A stretch of DNA of 64,000 nucleotides from Paraflavitalea devenefica (lineage in GTDB: Bacteria; Bacteroidota; Bacteroidia; Chitinophagales; Chitinophagaceae). The translations under genes and the position numbers were made by a program. Each line of letters begins with the position of its first letter. Position 1 is the stretch's first letter. The stretch spans positions 744,001 to 808,000 of the forward strand of contig NZ_JAARML010000004.1 in assembly GCF_011759375.1 (NCBI RefSeq), given 5' to 3'. The notes beneath the pieces were generated by a model that had not been told where the DNA came from, searched no databases, and saw only the letters and a list, made by a program, of their open reading frames with translations. Positions 9,369-17,031 of the stretch are shown here, in pieces.

Positions 9369-9706
9369 AGCCGAAAGATAAGATTTTAATTGTTCTATGC
9401 CTTAATCAGTGTCTTTACTACCTCTGTAGCAATAATTTATGTCAGTTTCCGGTCCTTTTATTGTGCTGTTTGCCCACATTTTTTTACGGTCCCCTATTGC
9501 AAGAACCGAATTTAGTTTGTTTCTTTGACCCATCAAACGCTACAACGCTTACCCACTCCAATCCTATCAATTTCCGTACTCATCCTCTCCTCTGAAGTAG
9601 CCTAATCCGCTCCTCTGAATTTCCTGATGATCATTGTGTTTACCGCCTCTTTAATTTCCAATTCCCCATTCATCAGGCTTATTCTCAAACCTAAATACCA
9701 CAAAAA
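9369..9706. other. Intergenic region without a recognised gene
   Basis: About 340 bases between the divergent ligase gene and a small lipoprotein gene. Near 9510 the sequence TTTGTTTCTTTGACC is a near match to the -7 consensus and could start the lipoprotein transcript. Pyrimidine-rich, word-like stretches (CATCCTCTCCTCTGAA, CGCTCCTCTGAATTTCC) near 9585-9630 are weakly repetitive. No open frame here has credible coding character. Confidence 0.5.
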
Positions 9707-9823
9707 ATGAAACGGATTTTGACTATTCTCGCATTGATTATTGCTATTAGCGCTACCATTACTTCTTGCACAGCTTCCAGAGGTGGCTGCAGGTCTACAC
9801 AAGGAATGTCTGGCTACCGCTAA
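9707..9823 (+). CDS. Small lipoprotein, 38 aa
   Basis: A short frame starting MKRILTILALIIA with a classic lipoprotein signal: two lysine/arginine residues, a hydrophobic run and a Cys in ITSC at residue 21. The mature peptide is only about 18 residues and ends GCRSTQGMSGYR, with a Cys and Gly-rich tail. A strong plus-strand terminator lies 30 bases behind the stop, which supports a real single-gene transcript. I recall similar tiny Bacteroidota lipoproteins with a GC..T.GM.GY tail but could not verify that here. Function unknown; it would sit in the inner or outer membrane. Confidence 0.65.
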   Translation: MKRILTILALIIAISATITSCTASRGGCRSTQGMSGYR

Positions 9824-9853
9824 GCAATCACTTCATAGATAACTTTTCTGGAC

Positions 9854-9880
9854 GGCATCACAGTTTGTGGTGCCTTTTTT
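9854..9880 (+). terminator. Terminator of the small lipoprotein gene
   Basis: Arms GGCATCAC (9854-9861) and GTGGTGCC (9867-9874, one G-U pair) are followed by six T residues. Confidence 0.8.
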
Positions 9881-9888
9881 ATTCTCTA

Positions 9889-9920
9889 CTTACTGGTTCG
9901 TGTCCCCACGAACCAGTAAG
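9889..9920. repeat. Perfect 14-bp inverted repeat
   Basis: CTTACTGGTTCGTG at 9889-9902 and its exact reverse complement at 9907-9920 enclose the loop TCCC. There is no T-run on either side and separate terminators flank it, so it is not a simple terminator. It resembles a REP-type extragenic hairpin. Confidence 0.75.
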
Positions 9921-9934
9921 TATCGCCACAAACG

Positions 9935-9962
9935 AAAAAAGCCCTCCTGGGAACAGGACGGC
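9935..9962 (-). terminator. Terminator of the 64-aa lipoprotein gene
   Basis: On the minus strand GCCGTCCTG pairs with CAGGAGGGC (one mismatch) and is followed by TTTTTTCG. It lies 33 bases behind the stop of the adjacent minus-strand lipoprotein gene. Confidence 0.75.
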
Positions 9963-9994
9963 CTCTAACGATTGCTTGCCATATGAAAAAAAAC

Positions 9995-10189
9995 TTATTT
10001 CTTCGTTGTGTCAGGAGCTGCAGTGGCAGTAGAATCTGCAGGCTTTGCAGTAGAATCAGGAGTAACAGAAGAAGAATCAGCAGGAGCAGGAGCTGCAGTG
10101 CTGTCTGCTTTAGGTTCTGTACCAGTTCCACCATCATTGCAAGATGCTACGAATGCGCCAATTGCTAAAACTAACAGGAGCTTTTTCAT
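9995..10189 (-). CDS. Small Thr/Ala/Pro-rich lipoprotein, 64 aa
   Basis: Begins MKKLLLVLAIGAFVASCNDG; lipidation is expected at Cys17 of VASC. The mature 47 residues are low complexity, with repeated ADST, PADS and TPDST units and a KK end, so probably a disordered, surface or periplasmic linker-like peptide. Similar short PADST-rich lipoproteins are common in Chitinophagaceae, to my knowledge without assigned function. The plus-strand frames over the same DNA are mirror products of its biased composition and are discounted. It is transcribed alone: its own terminator follows, and the sigma-factor gene starts divergently 210 bases away. Confidence 0.8.
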   Translation of the reverse strand: MKKLLLVLAIGAFVASCNDGGTGTEPKADSTAAPAPADSSSVTPDSTAKPADSTATAAPDTTKK

Positions 10190-10286
10190 TTGTACCGTTT
10201 TTTGTTTTGTTAACAGATGATTTAAGGGTTAATACCCCAAAGTGGAAAAGGTAACCTCTCCTTTTAAAAAAAATCCCAAATATTTT

Positions 10287-10301
10287 TTCCCGGCCCGGGA
10301 A
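10287..10301. promoter_or_regulatory. Palindrome upstream of ECF sigma gene
   Basis: TTCCCGG, one base, CCGGGAA: a perfect odd palindrome about 100 bases before the sigma gene, just left of GTACTTTGCG, a near match to the -7 element. Possible operator for a dimeric regulator; no T-run follows it. Confidence 0.35.
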
Positions 10302-10399
10302 GACTGTACTTTGCGCGGAAAATCAACCCCTTTTTCCGGTATTTTAACTGGATTTTTGGGTTACTTCTCATTAAATTGGGTATTAATAATACGGCATAA

Positions 10400-10969
10400 G
10401 TGAAAACAGACTCCCGGGAAATAGCTTTATTGGAAGGACTGGCAAAAAACGACCGGCAAGCCATTGAAACCATTTATAAACAGCATTATAATATGGTTCA
10501 GGCATTGATAATCAACAACAATGGTTCTGCAGATGATGCACGGGACGTTTTCCAGGAAGCCATGATCGTACTCTATGAAAAGTCCAGGTCAGGCACCTTT
10601 GAACTGAATTGTCAGCTAAAGACCTATGTTTATTCCGTTTGCCGGCGCTTGTGGCTGAAAAGGCTGCAGCAACAGCAAAAATTCGTTCCCGACCTGGATG
10701 GCATCAGCGATACGGTGCCGGTGGAAGAAGAACTGGAGGCACATGGCCAGCGGAATACAGAGTTCCAGATGATGGAGAAAGCCATGCTACACCTCGGCGA
10801 GCCCTGCCGCAGCCTGCTGGAAGCTTTCTACATCCAGAAAAGGAACATGGTAGACATTGCCAGCCATTTTGGGTACACGAATGCCGATAACGCCAAGAAC
10901 CAGAAATACAAATGTTTAATGCGGTTAAAGAAACTATTCTTTGCCGCCTATAAAAACAATACACCGTAA
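10400..10969 (+). CDS. ECF sigma-70 family RNA polymerase sigma factor
   Basis: 189 residues, starting at a GTG codon; no ATG exists nearby in frame. Region 2 includes ADDARDVFQEAMIVLYEKSRSG, which matches the DxxQExFxxxY pattern for core binding and -10 recognition. Region 4 near residues 125-175 has LGEPCRSLLEAFYIQKRNMVDIASHFGYTNADNAKNQKYKCL, a helix-turn-helix for -35 binding (fragments shown are partial). This subgroup, with the ADNAKNQKYKCL ending, is common in Chitinophagaceae. Its stop overlaps the start of the next gene as TAATG, so the two are translationally coupled, as expected for a sigma/anti-sigma pair. A palindrome upstream may regulate it. Confidence 0.9.
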   Translation: MKTDSREIALLEGLAKNDRQAIETIYKQHYNMVQALIINNNGSADDARDVFQEAMIVLYEKSRSGTFELNCQLKTYVYSVCRRLWLKRLQQQQKFVPDLDGISDTVPVEEELEAHGQRNTEFQMMEKAMLHLGEPCRSLLEAFYIQKRNMVDIASHFGYTNADNAKNQKYKCLMRLKKLFFAAYKNNTP

Positions 10970-12072
10970 TGGAAGAGATGCAATTACTGGACGCTGTGGA
11001 ACGCTACCTGGCCAATGAAATGCCTGCCGAAGAACGGGCATTCTTTGAACAGTTGCGTAAAACCAATCCGGAGGTAGACCAACTGGTGGTGGAACACTCT
11101 ATGTTCCTCCAGCAGATGGACCGTTTCAGCGACTGGAAACAATATAAATCCACCCTGGGTGAAGTGCACGCTCAATTGGTAGAAACAGGTTCCATTAAAG
11201 AAAAAGCACCCAGGGCCACTGTCGTACAGCTTTGGAAGAAATACCAGCGTGTGGTAGCCGTTGCGGCCTGTATTGCCGGTATTACAGCCCTTTCCATCAG
11301 TTCTATTGTCTATTACTTCGCCCCCCAACCGGCTTCAGAGATCCGCCAGCTTTCCCAACAGTTTAAAGAGTTTAAAAACTACCAGCAACAAACCAACCAG
11401 AAGATCAATGAGGCTTTGGCAAAATCAACCTCAAGACCTGCTGCCAACCCTAAAAGCGGAGGTACTGGTTTCCTGATTGACGGCAAAGGCTACCTGGTTA
11501 CCAGCGCCCATACCGTTGCTGATGCAGATTCAGTATATATACAAAATACCAAAGGCAATTATTTCAAGGTCAACACCATCTATCTAAACAAGCAAACCGA
11601 TATAGCAGTACTCAAGATCGTTGACAACCGCTATCAATCCATTAAATCATTGCCCTACGCTTTGCAAAAAAATATGGCAGATCTTGGAGAAGAGGTCTTT
11701 ACCATGGGTTTCCCCCGGCCTACTTCTGACATCGTATACAATAAAGGCTATTTAAGCGCCCAGACAGGTTATAATGGAGATACCACCTCTTATCAATTGG
11801 CCATTTCTGCCAATCCAGGTAACTCCGGCGGCCCTATCTTCAACCACAGCGGCGAAGTGATCGGTATCTTAAGTGGTAAACAAACCACTGCCGAAGGAGT
11901 TGTTTTCTCCAGCCGTACACAGAACATCCTGACCGCCCTGCATGAGATCAGGAAAGACAGCACCAATGAAGACCGTATTAAGTTACTGCTGCCTTCTTCC
12001 ATTAAAGGACTTGACCGCGTACAGCAGATCAAGAAAATTGAAAGCTGCATGTTCATGGTTTACCGTTATTGA
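10969..12072 (+). CDS. Anti-sigma-like membrane protein fused to trypsin-like serine protease
   Basis: 367 residues. Residues 1-90 are cytoplasmic, helical and acidic (LLDAVERYLANEMPAEERAF), like the N-termini of anti-sigma factors. One transmembrane helix spans about 95-117. A Gln-rich coiled stretch (120-150) leads to an S1C/HtrA-like protease domain in the periplasm with an intact triad: His181 in TSAHT, Asp211 in TDIAVLK and Ser286 in GNSGGP. There is no PDZ domain; the C-terminal 45 residues are unrecognised. The gene overlaps the upstream ECF sigma gene by one base. Inference: the N-terminus holds the sigma factor while the protease senses or cuts envelope substrates. Confidence 0.85.
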   Translation: MEEMQLLDAVERYLANEMPAEERAFFEQLRKTNPEVDQLVVEHSMFLQQMDRFSDWKQYKSTLGEVHAQLVETGSIKEKAPRATVVQLWKKYQRVVAVAACIAGITALSISSIVYYFAPQPASEIRQLSQQFKEFKNYQQQTNQKINEALAKSTSRPAANPKSGGTGFLIDGKGYLVTSAHTVADADSVYIQNTKGNYFKVNTIYLNKQTDIAVLKIVDNRYQSIKSLPYALQKNMADLGEEVFTMGFPRPTSDIVYNKGYLSAQTGYNGDTTSYQLAISANPGNSGGPIFNHSGEVIGILSGKQTTAEGVVFSSRTQNILTALHEIRKDSTNEDRIKLLLPSSIKGLDRVQQIKKIESCMFMVYRY

Positions 12073-12102
12073 TCAGCAACTACTTCTTGCATTTCTATAA
12101 AA

Positions 12103-12138
12103 AAAGAAAGCTCCGCTATTATCAGCGGAGCTTTTTTT
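12103..12138 (+). terminator. Bidirectional terminator
   Basis: AGCTCCGCT (12109-12117) and AGCGGAGCT (12124-12132) form a perfect stem followed by T7 on the plus strand and preceded by an A-rich run. It serves the sigma/protease operon and the convergent nucleotidyltransferase gene. Confidence 0.88.
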
Positions 12139-12166
12139 GGGGCTTAACTATTTTATTTAACTTTTT

Positions 12167-13066
12167 TTAACTCCACAAAGCGGGAGGATACTCGCCGGCA
12201 GTTACCAGTTTCTCCAGGTTGGCCTTTACTTCGGGTGCATCTTCCTTATAAGTAACACCAAACCATTCAGAAGAAGTGGGGATTACCTTAATAACACCTA
12301 CTTTATCCTTGATAAACTGGTCGGCAACGATAGGAATAAAGAACTCAGATTTTAACTGGGTACCACTTTCTTTCAGGAACGTCCTGAAAAGATCAAGTGA
12401 GTAAGTAAACACTTCAGGATCAAAACACCAGAAATTCATAGACACACTGGAATCCCTGGGCAGTTCTTTAGGCACAAATGAGTCATCGGTCATGATCTTG
12501 CCATCCTGCATCACAATATTCAGGCGCTCAGCAATGGAAGTAAGATTGCCCTGCGCATCTACCTGGCATACACCGCGGTTTACAGTGCCATTGTCAGACA
12601 GGGTCTTCAATAACTCATAGCCGATAATAGACCATACATGGGGCTTCACATCGGCAGTAAGGAACTTATAGGCTTTCTCAAAAGCATCGCGGCCATAGAA
12701 ATCATCGGCATTAATAACAGCAAAGGGTTCTTTGACCGCGTCTTTGGCGCACAGTACCGCATGGGCTGTACCCCAGGGCTTGGCACGGTCAGCAGGTATC
12801 TCAAAGCCTTCTGTAAATGCCTTGAGGTCCTGGTACACATAATCAATTTCTATACGACCTTTGAGCCTGGGTTCCACAATGGCTTTAAAATCTTCTGCAA
12901 AATCCTTGCGTATGATAAATACCACTTTTTTGAAGCCGGCACGGATGGCATCATAAATAGAATAGTCCATAATCGTTTCACCACCGGGACCAAATGATTG
13001 GATCTGTTTCATACTTCCATAGCGGGAGGCCATACCGGCAGCTAATATCAACAAGGTTGGTTGCAT
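12167..13066 (-). CDS. Nucleotidyltransferase (sugar-phosphate NTP transferase family)
   Basis: 299 residues with the nucleotidyltransferase signature LILAAGMASRYGSMKQ at the N-terminus, related to the GxGxRxxxxT loop that holds NTP in UTP-/dTTP-glucose-1-phosphate transferases. A second landmark, AVINADDFYGRDAFEKAY, contains the metal-binding Asp of the sugar-nucleotide transferase fold. The substrate sugar is not evident; GalU/RmlA-type and cell-wall alditol enzymes share the fold. It stands alone, divergent from the ACC-deaminase-like gene. An AT-rich TATATTTT about 30 bases upstream is the only -7-like sequence. Confidence 0.88.
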   Translation of the reverse strand: MQPTLLILAAGMASRYGSMKQIQSFGPGGETIMDYSIYDAIRAGFKKVVFIIRKDFAEDFKAIVEPRLKGRIEIDYVYQDLKAFTEGFEIPADRAKPWGTAHAVLCAKDAVKEPFAVINADDFYGRDAFEKAYKFLTADVKPHVWSIIGYELLKTLSDNGTVNRGVCQVDAQGNLTSIAERLNIVMQDGKIMTDDSFVPKELPRDSSVSMNFWCFDPEVFTYSLDLFRTFLKESGTQLKSEFFIPIVADQFIKDKVGVIKVIPTSSEWFGVTYKEDAPEVKANLEKLVTAGEYPPALWS

Positions 13067-13124
13067 TATCGTATTTTTAAAGATTCGGGCACGAAAATAT
13101 AAAAATAAGCGATCAAAAGAAATC

Positions 13125-14051
13125 TTGTCAGTGATAAATACATATACATACGAACCTGTTGACGCTACGAAAGCGATTGCGCAGACATTGGATGATAAAA
13201 CCTGGCATGAAAAAGGTGTCGGGGTAGATGTGCTCCGACTGGATCTTATTCATCCTGTGCTATCGGGCAATAAATGGTTTAAGCTGAAATATCACCTGCA
13301 GCAGGCAATACAGCAGCAAAAAGGTATACTCACCTTTGGTGGCGCTTATTCCAATCACCTCGTGGCAACAGCCATTGCCTGTAAGCAGGAAAACATTCCG
13401 GCCATCGGAATTGTCCGGGGTGAGCCCGCAACCACCGGCTCTCCTACACTACAGGAAGCGCAGGCGTATGGCATGCAATTGCACTTTGTATCCCGCACCG
13501 CTTTTAATGATGAACAGCTCTTGATGGCAGAGATGGCATTAGTCTACCCGGATTACCTGGTAGTACCGCCCGGTGGTCAAAGTAATGCAGGCGTACAGGG
13601 CGCCAGGGAAATACTGTCCCTGGTCGAGTATGAAACTTACACACATATAGCCTGTGCGGTGGGTACCGGCACCATGCTGGCAGGGCTTGTGCAGCGTCTT
13701 TTGCCCCATCAGCAGGCGCTGGGCTTCAGCAGCCTTAAAATAGCCGACCGGACAGAAAACAGCCTCCTGAGCTTCCTGAACACCTATGCCCAGCCAACCA
13801 CCTTTTCCCTGGTATACGATTATCATTTTGGAGGCTATGCCCGTAAAAACGACGCCCTTATTGCTTTTATGAATACCCTCTATCAAACCCACAGACTACC
13901 AACTGATTTTGTATACACCGGGAAGTTAATGTTTGGAATTAACGACCTCATATATAACAATTATTTCTATCCTGATAGCCGTATCCTGACCATTCATAGC
14001 GGAGGGCTGCAGGGCAATAGGTCCCTGCCCGCTGGTACATTGCACTTCTGA
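13125..14051 (+). CDS. ACC deaminase / D-cysteine desulfhydrase family PLP enzyme
   Basis: 308 residues, fold type II PLP enzyme. LSGNKWFKLKYHL carries the PLP-binding lysine region, TFGGAYSNHLVATA is the Ser/Asn-containing PLP loop, and VGTGTMLAGLVQRL is the glycine-rich phosphate loop. The reaction is either deamination of 1-aminocyclopropane-1-carboxylate or desulfhydration of D-cysteine; Bacteroidota members are usually only assigned to the family, and the deciding residues cannot be called safely. The first codon is TTG (13125); GTG at 13131 is an alternative and no ATG fits. Compared with canonical members (about 330 residues) it is slightly short at the N-terminus. Confidence 0.85.
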   Translation: MSVINTYTYEPVDATKAIAQTLDDKTWHEKGVGVDVLRLDLIHPVLSGNKWFKLKYHLQQAIQQQKGILTFGGAYSNHLVATAIACKQENIPAIGIVRGEPATTGSPTLQEAQAYGMQLHFVSRTAFNDEQLLMAEMALVYPDYLVVPPGGQSNAGVQGAREILSLVEYETYTHIACAVGTGTMLAGLVQRLLPHQQALGFSSLKIADRTENSLLSFLNTYAQPTTFSLVYDYHFGGYARKNDALIAFMNTLYQTHRLPTDFVYTGKLMFGINDLIYNNYFYPDSRILTIHSGGLQGNRSLPAGTLHF

Positions 14052-14136
14052 TCAGGTCATTTTTAGGGCTGCCTTGCCATCAGGCGAATAAACGGTATAA
14101 AATTAGCTATGCATTACCCCGTAGCGCATCAAGCCC

Positions 14137-14144
14137 TATCTTTG
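14137..14144 (+). promoter_or_regulatory. -7 promoter element TATCTTTG
   Basis: Exact TAnnTTTG followed by CG, 41 bases before the start of the secreted unknown protein. Confidence 0.65.
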
Positions 14145-14185
14145 CGACGCTAAAATAGAACCATCGACTAATTCGTTATAGGCCC

Positions 14186-15151
14186 ATGACAAGGATCGTA
14201 TCAGTTGTTTTGCTATTGCTTTCTATCAATACCCTTGCACAGGATACCTTGCCTAAATTCACCGCTTACATAAGAGGGAGTGATAAAGTGATCATCAGTT
14301 GGACGAACGCGTACCCCAAAGTAACCCAGATCAGTATTCAACGGTCTACCGATAGCTTAAAATTATTCAAGACCATCTTAACGGTACCAGACCCTACCGT
14401 TCCACAAAATGGCTACCTGGATGCCAAAGGCGCCAGTGCTGCCATGTTTTACCGCCTTTTTATTGTACTGGACAGTGGCAAATATGTATTTACCCGCTCC
14501 CAGCGCCCATTCCGGGATACAGCCGTTAAAACAGATGCACAAAGACCAGACATCATGCCCGAGAACAATGCACGGCAGCGGGTAGTGATCCCTGAAAACA
14601 TGGCCCCCGGGGAAGCTGAATTACTGAAGGAAAAAATACAGGAGGCCATGAAAAAGGCCGATCCCAAAGCGCTGATGCCGGCAGAAAAAGTAGAAAAGGT
14701 AGAAAAGACCAAACCGGCGCCAACTCCTGAACCCGAACGCTTCTTCGTGATCAAGCGGCGGGATACAGTCATCATGCAGGTTTCAGAAAAAGCATTCAAA
14801 AAATTCCGCGATTCCATCGTATTGAAAACAAAGGATACCATGACATTCAGGGCGCTGGATACCATCGTTATCAAACCCTTTGTGCCCAAAGAAGTCTACA
14901 GACCCTCCAAATATGTTTTCACGGAAAGCGGCGGCAATGTGGTGATCATACTGCCTGATGTGAAAAGCAATAACTACGGTGTGAAATTTTATGAGGAGGA
15001 TAAGACCTTCCTCTTTGAAGTAAAGCATGTAAAAGAATCCTATCTCGTAGTAGATAAAACCAATTTCCTGCATGCAGGCTGGTTCCGGTTTGAACTATAT
15101 GAAGACGGGAAAATAAAGGAGCAGCACAAATTCTTTATTCCGAAAGACTGA
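14186..15151 (+). CDS. Secreted protein of unknown function, Fn3-like N-terminus
   Basis: 321 residues with a Sec signal (MTRIVSVVLLLLSINTLAQ). Residues 20-110 have the spacing of a fibronectin-III-like sandwich (KVIISWTNAYPKVTQISIQRSTD). A charged, proline-rich hinge follows (EKVEKVEKTKPAPTPEPE, about 170-190), then a second basic beta-rich domain. No catalytic residues are evident. A -7 element sits 41 bases upstream. Its last 17 bases overlap the end of the convergent lipB gene. Location is probably periplasm or envelope; function unknown. Confidence 0.82.
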   Translation: MTRIVSVVLLLLSINTLAQDTLPKFTAYIRGSDKVIISWTNAYPKVTQISIQRSTDSLKLFKTILTVPDPTVPQNGYLDAKGASAAMFYRLFIVLDSGKYVFTRSQRPFRDTAVKTDAQRPDIMPENNARQRVVIPENMAPGEAELLKEKIQEAMKKADPKALMPAEKVEKVEKTKPAPTPEPERFFVIKRRDTVIMQVSEKAFKKFRDSIVLKTKDTMTFRALDTIVIKPFVPKEVYRPSKYVFTESGGNVVIILPDVKSNNYGVKFYEEDKTFLFEVKHVKESYLVVDKTNFLHAGWFRFELYEDGKIKEQHKFFIPKD

Positions 15152-15890
15152 TATTAAAGACCTTCTCAAAATTAGCTTTCACTTTAGCTTTCACTTCCTC
15201 CATATCAAGGGTGTAACCCAATTCCTTTTGCAGGGAGGTTACCTGTTTATTGCGGATGCCACAGGGAATGATATAGTCAAAATAGCTGAGGTCGGTATTT
15301 ACATTAAAGGCGAAACCATGCATCGTAACCCAGCGGCTACAACGGATGCCCATGGCGCAGATCTTACGGGCCGCGCCGGGTATGGCAGCATCCATCCACA
15401 CACCGGTTTCACCGGAAGAACGCTCGCCTTTAAGGCCATACTCAGCCATCGTTAAAATAAATACCTCTTCCAGGTTGCGCAGGTACTTACCAATATCTGT
15501 ATAAAACCTTTCCAGGTCGAATATGGGATAACCTACCAGTTGCCGGGGACCATGAAAAGTAATATCGCCTCCCCGGTTGCTGGCAAAGAATTCAATATTC
15601 CGGGCCACCCGCTCTTCTTCAGAGATCAGCACATTGGCCATATCCCCGCTCTTCCCAAGCGTATATACAGGAGGATGCTCTACGAATAGTAAATGGTGAG
15701 TAGTGAGTGGTAAGTGATGAGCCGCCCCCTCCCCTGGCTCTACGCTTCCGGCTTCTGTATTCTGTATTCTATATTCCGTCTTCCTCCTCACATTCTCCTT
15801 CAGAAGCCGTTCCTGGTAATCCCAGGCTGCCTGGTACGGCATAGCGCCCAGATCTTCGAATAATACCGCCTGTTTATCAATATTGGCCAT
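15135..15890 (-). CDS. lipB: Lipoyl(octanoyl) transferase LipB
   Basis: 251 residues. LipB moves octanoyl from acyl carrier protein to lipoyl domains of 2-oxoacid dehydrogenases and GcvH in the cytoplasm. Signatures: VEHPPVYTLG, RGGDITFHGPRQLVGYPI, the catalytic lysine in ARKICAMGIR and the catalytic cysteine in IIPCGI. Between the first helix and VEHPPVYTLG the protein carries about 30 unusual residues (35-65, including TEYRIQNTE and HHLPLTTHH), where other LipB proteins have a short acidic helix. The insert is encoded by word-repeat DNA like that of the intergenic tracts, yet the frame is kept. The gene is divergent from the pseudouridine synthase with a -7 element 8 bases before ATG. Confidence 0.95.
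   Translation of the reverse strand: MANIDKQAVLFEDLGAMPYQAAWDYQERLLKENVRRKTEYRIQNTEAGSVEPGEGAAHHLPLTTHHLLFVEHPPVYTLGKSGDMANVLISEEERVARNIEFFASNRGGDITFHGPRQLVGYPIFDLERFYTDIGKYLRNLEEVFILTMAEYGLKGERSSGETGVWMDAAIPGAARKICAMGIRCSRWVTMHGFAFNVNTDLSYFDYIIPCGIRNKQVTSLQKELGYTLDMEEVKAKVKANFEKVFNISLSE
15686..15790. repeat. Word-repeat tract inside lipB
   Basis: Two repeat vocabularies side by side: GTGAGTAGTGAGTGG (about 15696-15710, flanked by related words) and TTCTGTATTCTGTATTC (about 15751-15767 with decayed copies). The same GTGAGTAGTGAG word occurs in the rplN-rplX spacer. The tract is in frame with lipB. Confidence 0.75.
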
Positions 15891-15898
15891 AGCAACAG

Positions 15899-15906
15899 CA
15901 AATTTA
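15899..15906 (-). promoter_or_regulatory. -7 promoter element TAAATTTG for lipB
   Basis: TAnnTTTG on the minus strand, 8 bases before the lipB ATG, which would give a nearly leaderless mRNA. Confidence 0.5.
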
Positions 15907-15935
15907 CAGCTTTATGACTACTCATCCCGATATCT

Positions 15936-15943
15936 TACCTTTG
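15936..15943 (+). promoter_or_regulatory. -7 promoter element TACCTTTG
   Basis: Exact TAnnTTTG followed by CG, 20 bases before the pseudouridine synthase ATG; divergent from the lipB element 30 bases away. Confidence 0.65.
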
Positions 15944-15963
15944 CGCCAAACGCAGTGGCAGTC

Positions 15964-17031
15964 ATGACTAAAAAAGACATTGACCCGGATATTGAGCTGG
16001 ACGATAGTTCAGAAGGTTCCGAGGAACTATATGAGCGTATGAACCTGGTGGTAGACCGCGGACAGGAGCCTATGCGCCTGGATAAATTCCTGGTGCAACG
16101 CATTGAAAATGCCTCCCGCAACAAGGTGCAACACGCCATTGAAAGCGGCCGGGTGCTCATTAATGGCAAGCAGGTACAATCCAACTACAAGATCAAACCG
16201 GGCGAAGAGATCATCGTGTATTCCGATAAGGAAGTACAGGGGGAAGACATCGTGCCCGAAAAAATGCCCCTGAACATTGAGTACGAGGATGATGATATCC
16301 TGATTATCAACAAACCGGTAGGCCTGGTGGTTCACCCCGCCAGCGGCAACCCCAATGGCACCCTCATCAATGGAGTGGCCTGGCACCTGCTGCAACAGAA
16401 CAGTGAACTGAATACGGAAGTACTTCCCCGTTTTGGGCTGGTACACCGTATTGATAAAAATACCAGTGGACTGATGGTATTGGCCAAGACAGAAAAAGCA
16501 GTCAGCAGCTTAGCCAAGGAGTTTTTCAATCACACCATCCACCGGCAGTATGTGGCGCTGGTATGGGGCGATGTGGCAGAAGACAGCGGCACAGTGAATG
16601 CCCATATTGGCCGGCACCAGCGTTTCCGCAAGATCTTTGATGCCTATCCCGATGGAGAGCATGGCAAGGAAGCCATTACCCATTACAAAGTGCTGGAACG
16701 CTTTGGCTACGTAACCCTGGTACAGTGTGAACTGGAAACAGGCCGCACCCACCAGATACGCGTACACATGAAGCACATTGGTCATCCCCTCTTCAATGAT
16801 GAAGTATATGGCGGCAACAGGATTGTAAAAGGAACAGTATTCAGCAAGTATAAACAGTTTGTAGAAAACTGCTTTGCCATTTGCCCGCGCCATGCATTGC
16901 ACGCCAAAACAATTGGGTTTATACATCCCCGCACCCGTAAGGAGGTAGTCTTTAACAGTGAGATACCCAATGATATGCAGCAGCTCATCACCAAGTGGAG
17001 GAACTATGTGCAGGTAAAGAACATTATTTAG
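15964..17031 (+). CDS. RluA/RluD-family 23S rRNA pseudouridine synthase
   Basis: 355 residues from ATG 15964. The frame is open 27 codons upstream, but a -7 element lies there, so the inner ATG is chosen. An acidic leader precedes an S4 RNA-binding domain (MRLDKFLVQRIENASRNKVQ). The catalytic domain has VVHPASGN and the active-site motif HRIDKNTSGLMVLAKT with the nucleophilic Asp, then ETGRTHQIRVHMKHIGHP. Best match is the RluD type, which modifies helix 69 of 23S rRNA; RluC or a tRNA-modifying relative cannot be excluded. Its last 8 bases overlap the convergent secreted-protein gene. Confidence 0.93.
   Translation: MTKKDIDPDIELDDSSEGSEELYERMNLVVDRGQEPMRLDKFLVQRIENASRNKVQHAIESGRVLINGKQVQSNYKIKPGEEIIVYSDKEVQGEDIVPEKMPLNIEYEDDDILIINKPVGLVVHPASGNPNGTLINGVAWHLLQQNSELNTEVLPRFGLVHRIDKNTSGLMVLAKTEKAVSSLAKEFFNHTIHRQYVALVWGDVAEDSGTVNAHIGRHQRFRKIFDAYPDGEHGKEAITHYKVLERFGYVTLVQCELETGRTHQIRVHMKHIGHPLFNDEVYGGNRIVKGTVFSKYKQFVENCFAICPRHALHAKTIGFIHPRTRKEVVFNSEIPNDMQQLITKWRNYVQVKNII

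Noticed and set aside
9602..9802. 66-codon minus-strand frame over the small lipoprotein
   Set aside because: Ser/Asn-rich mirror of the plus-strand lipoprotein, which has a proper signal and terminator.
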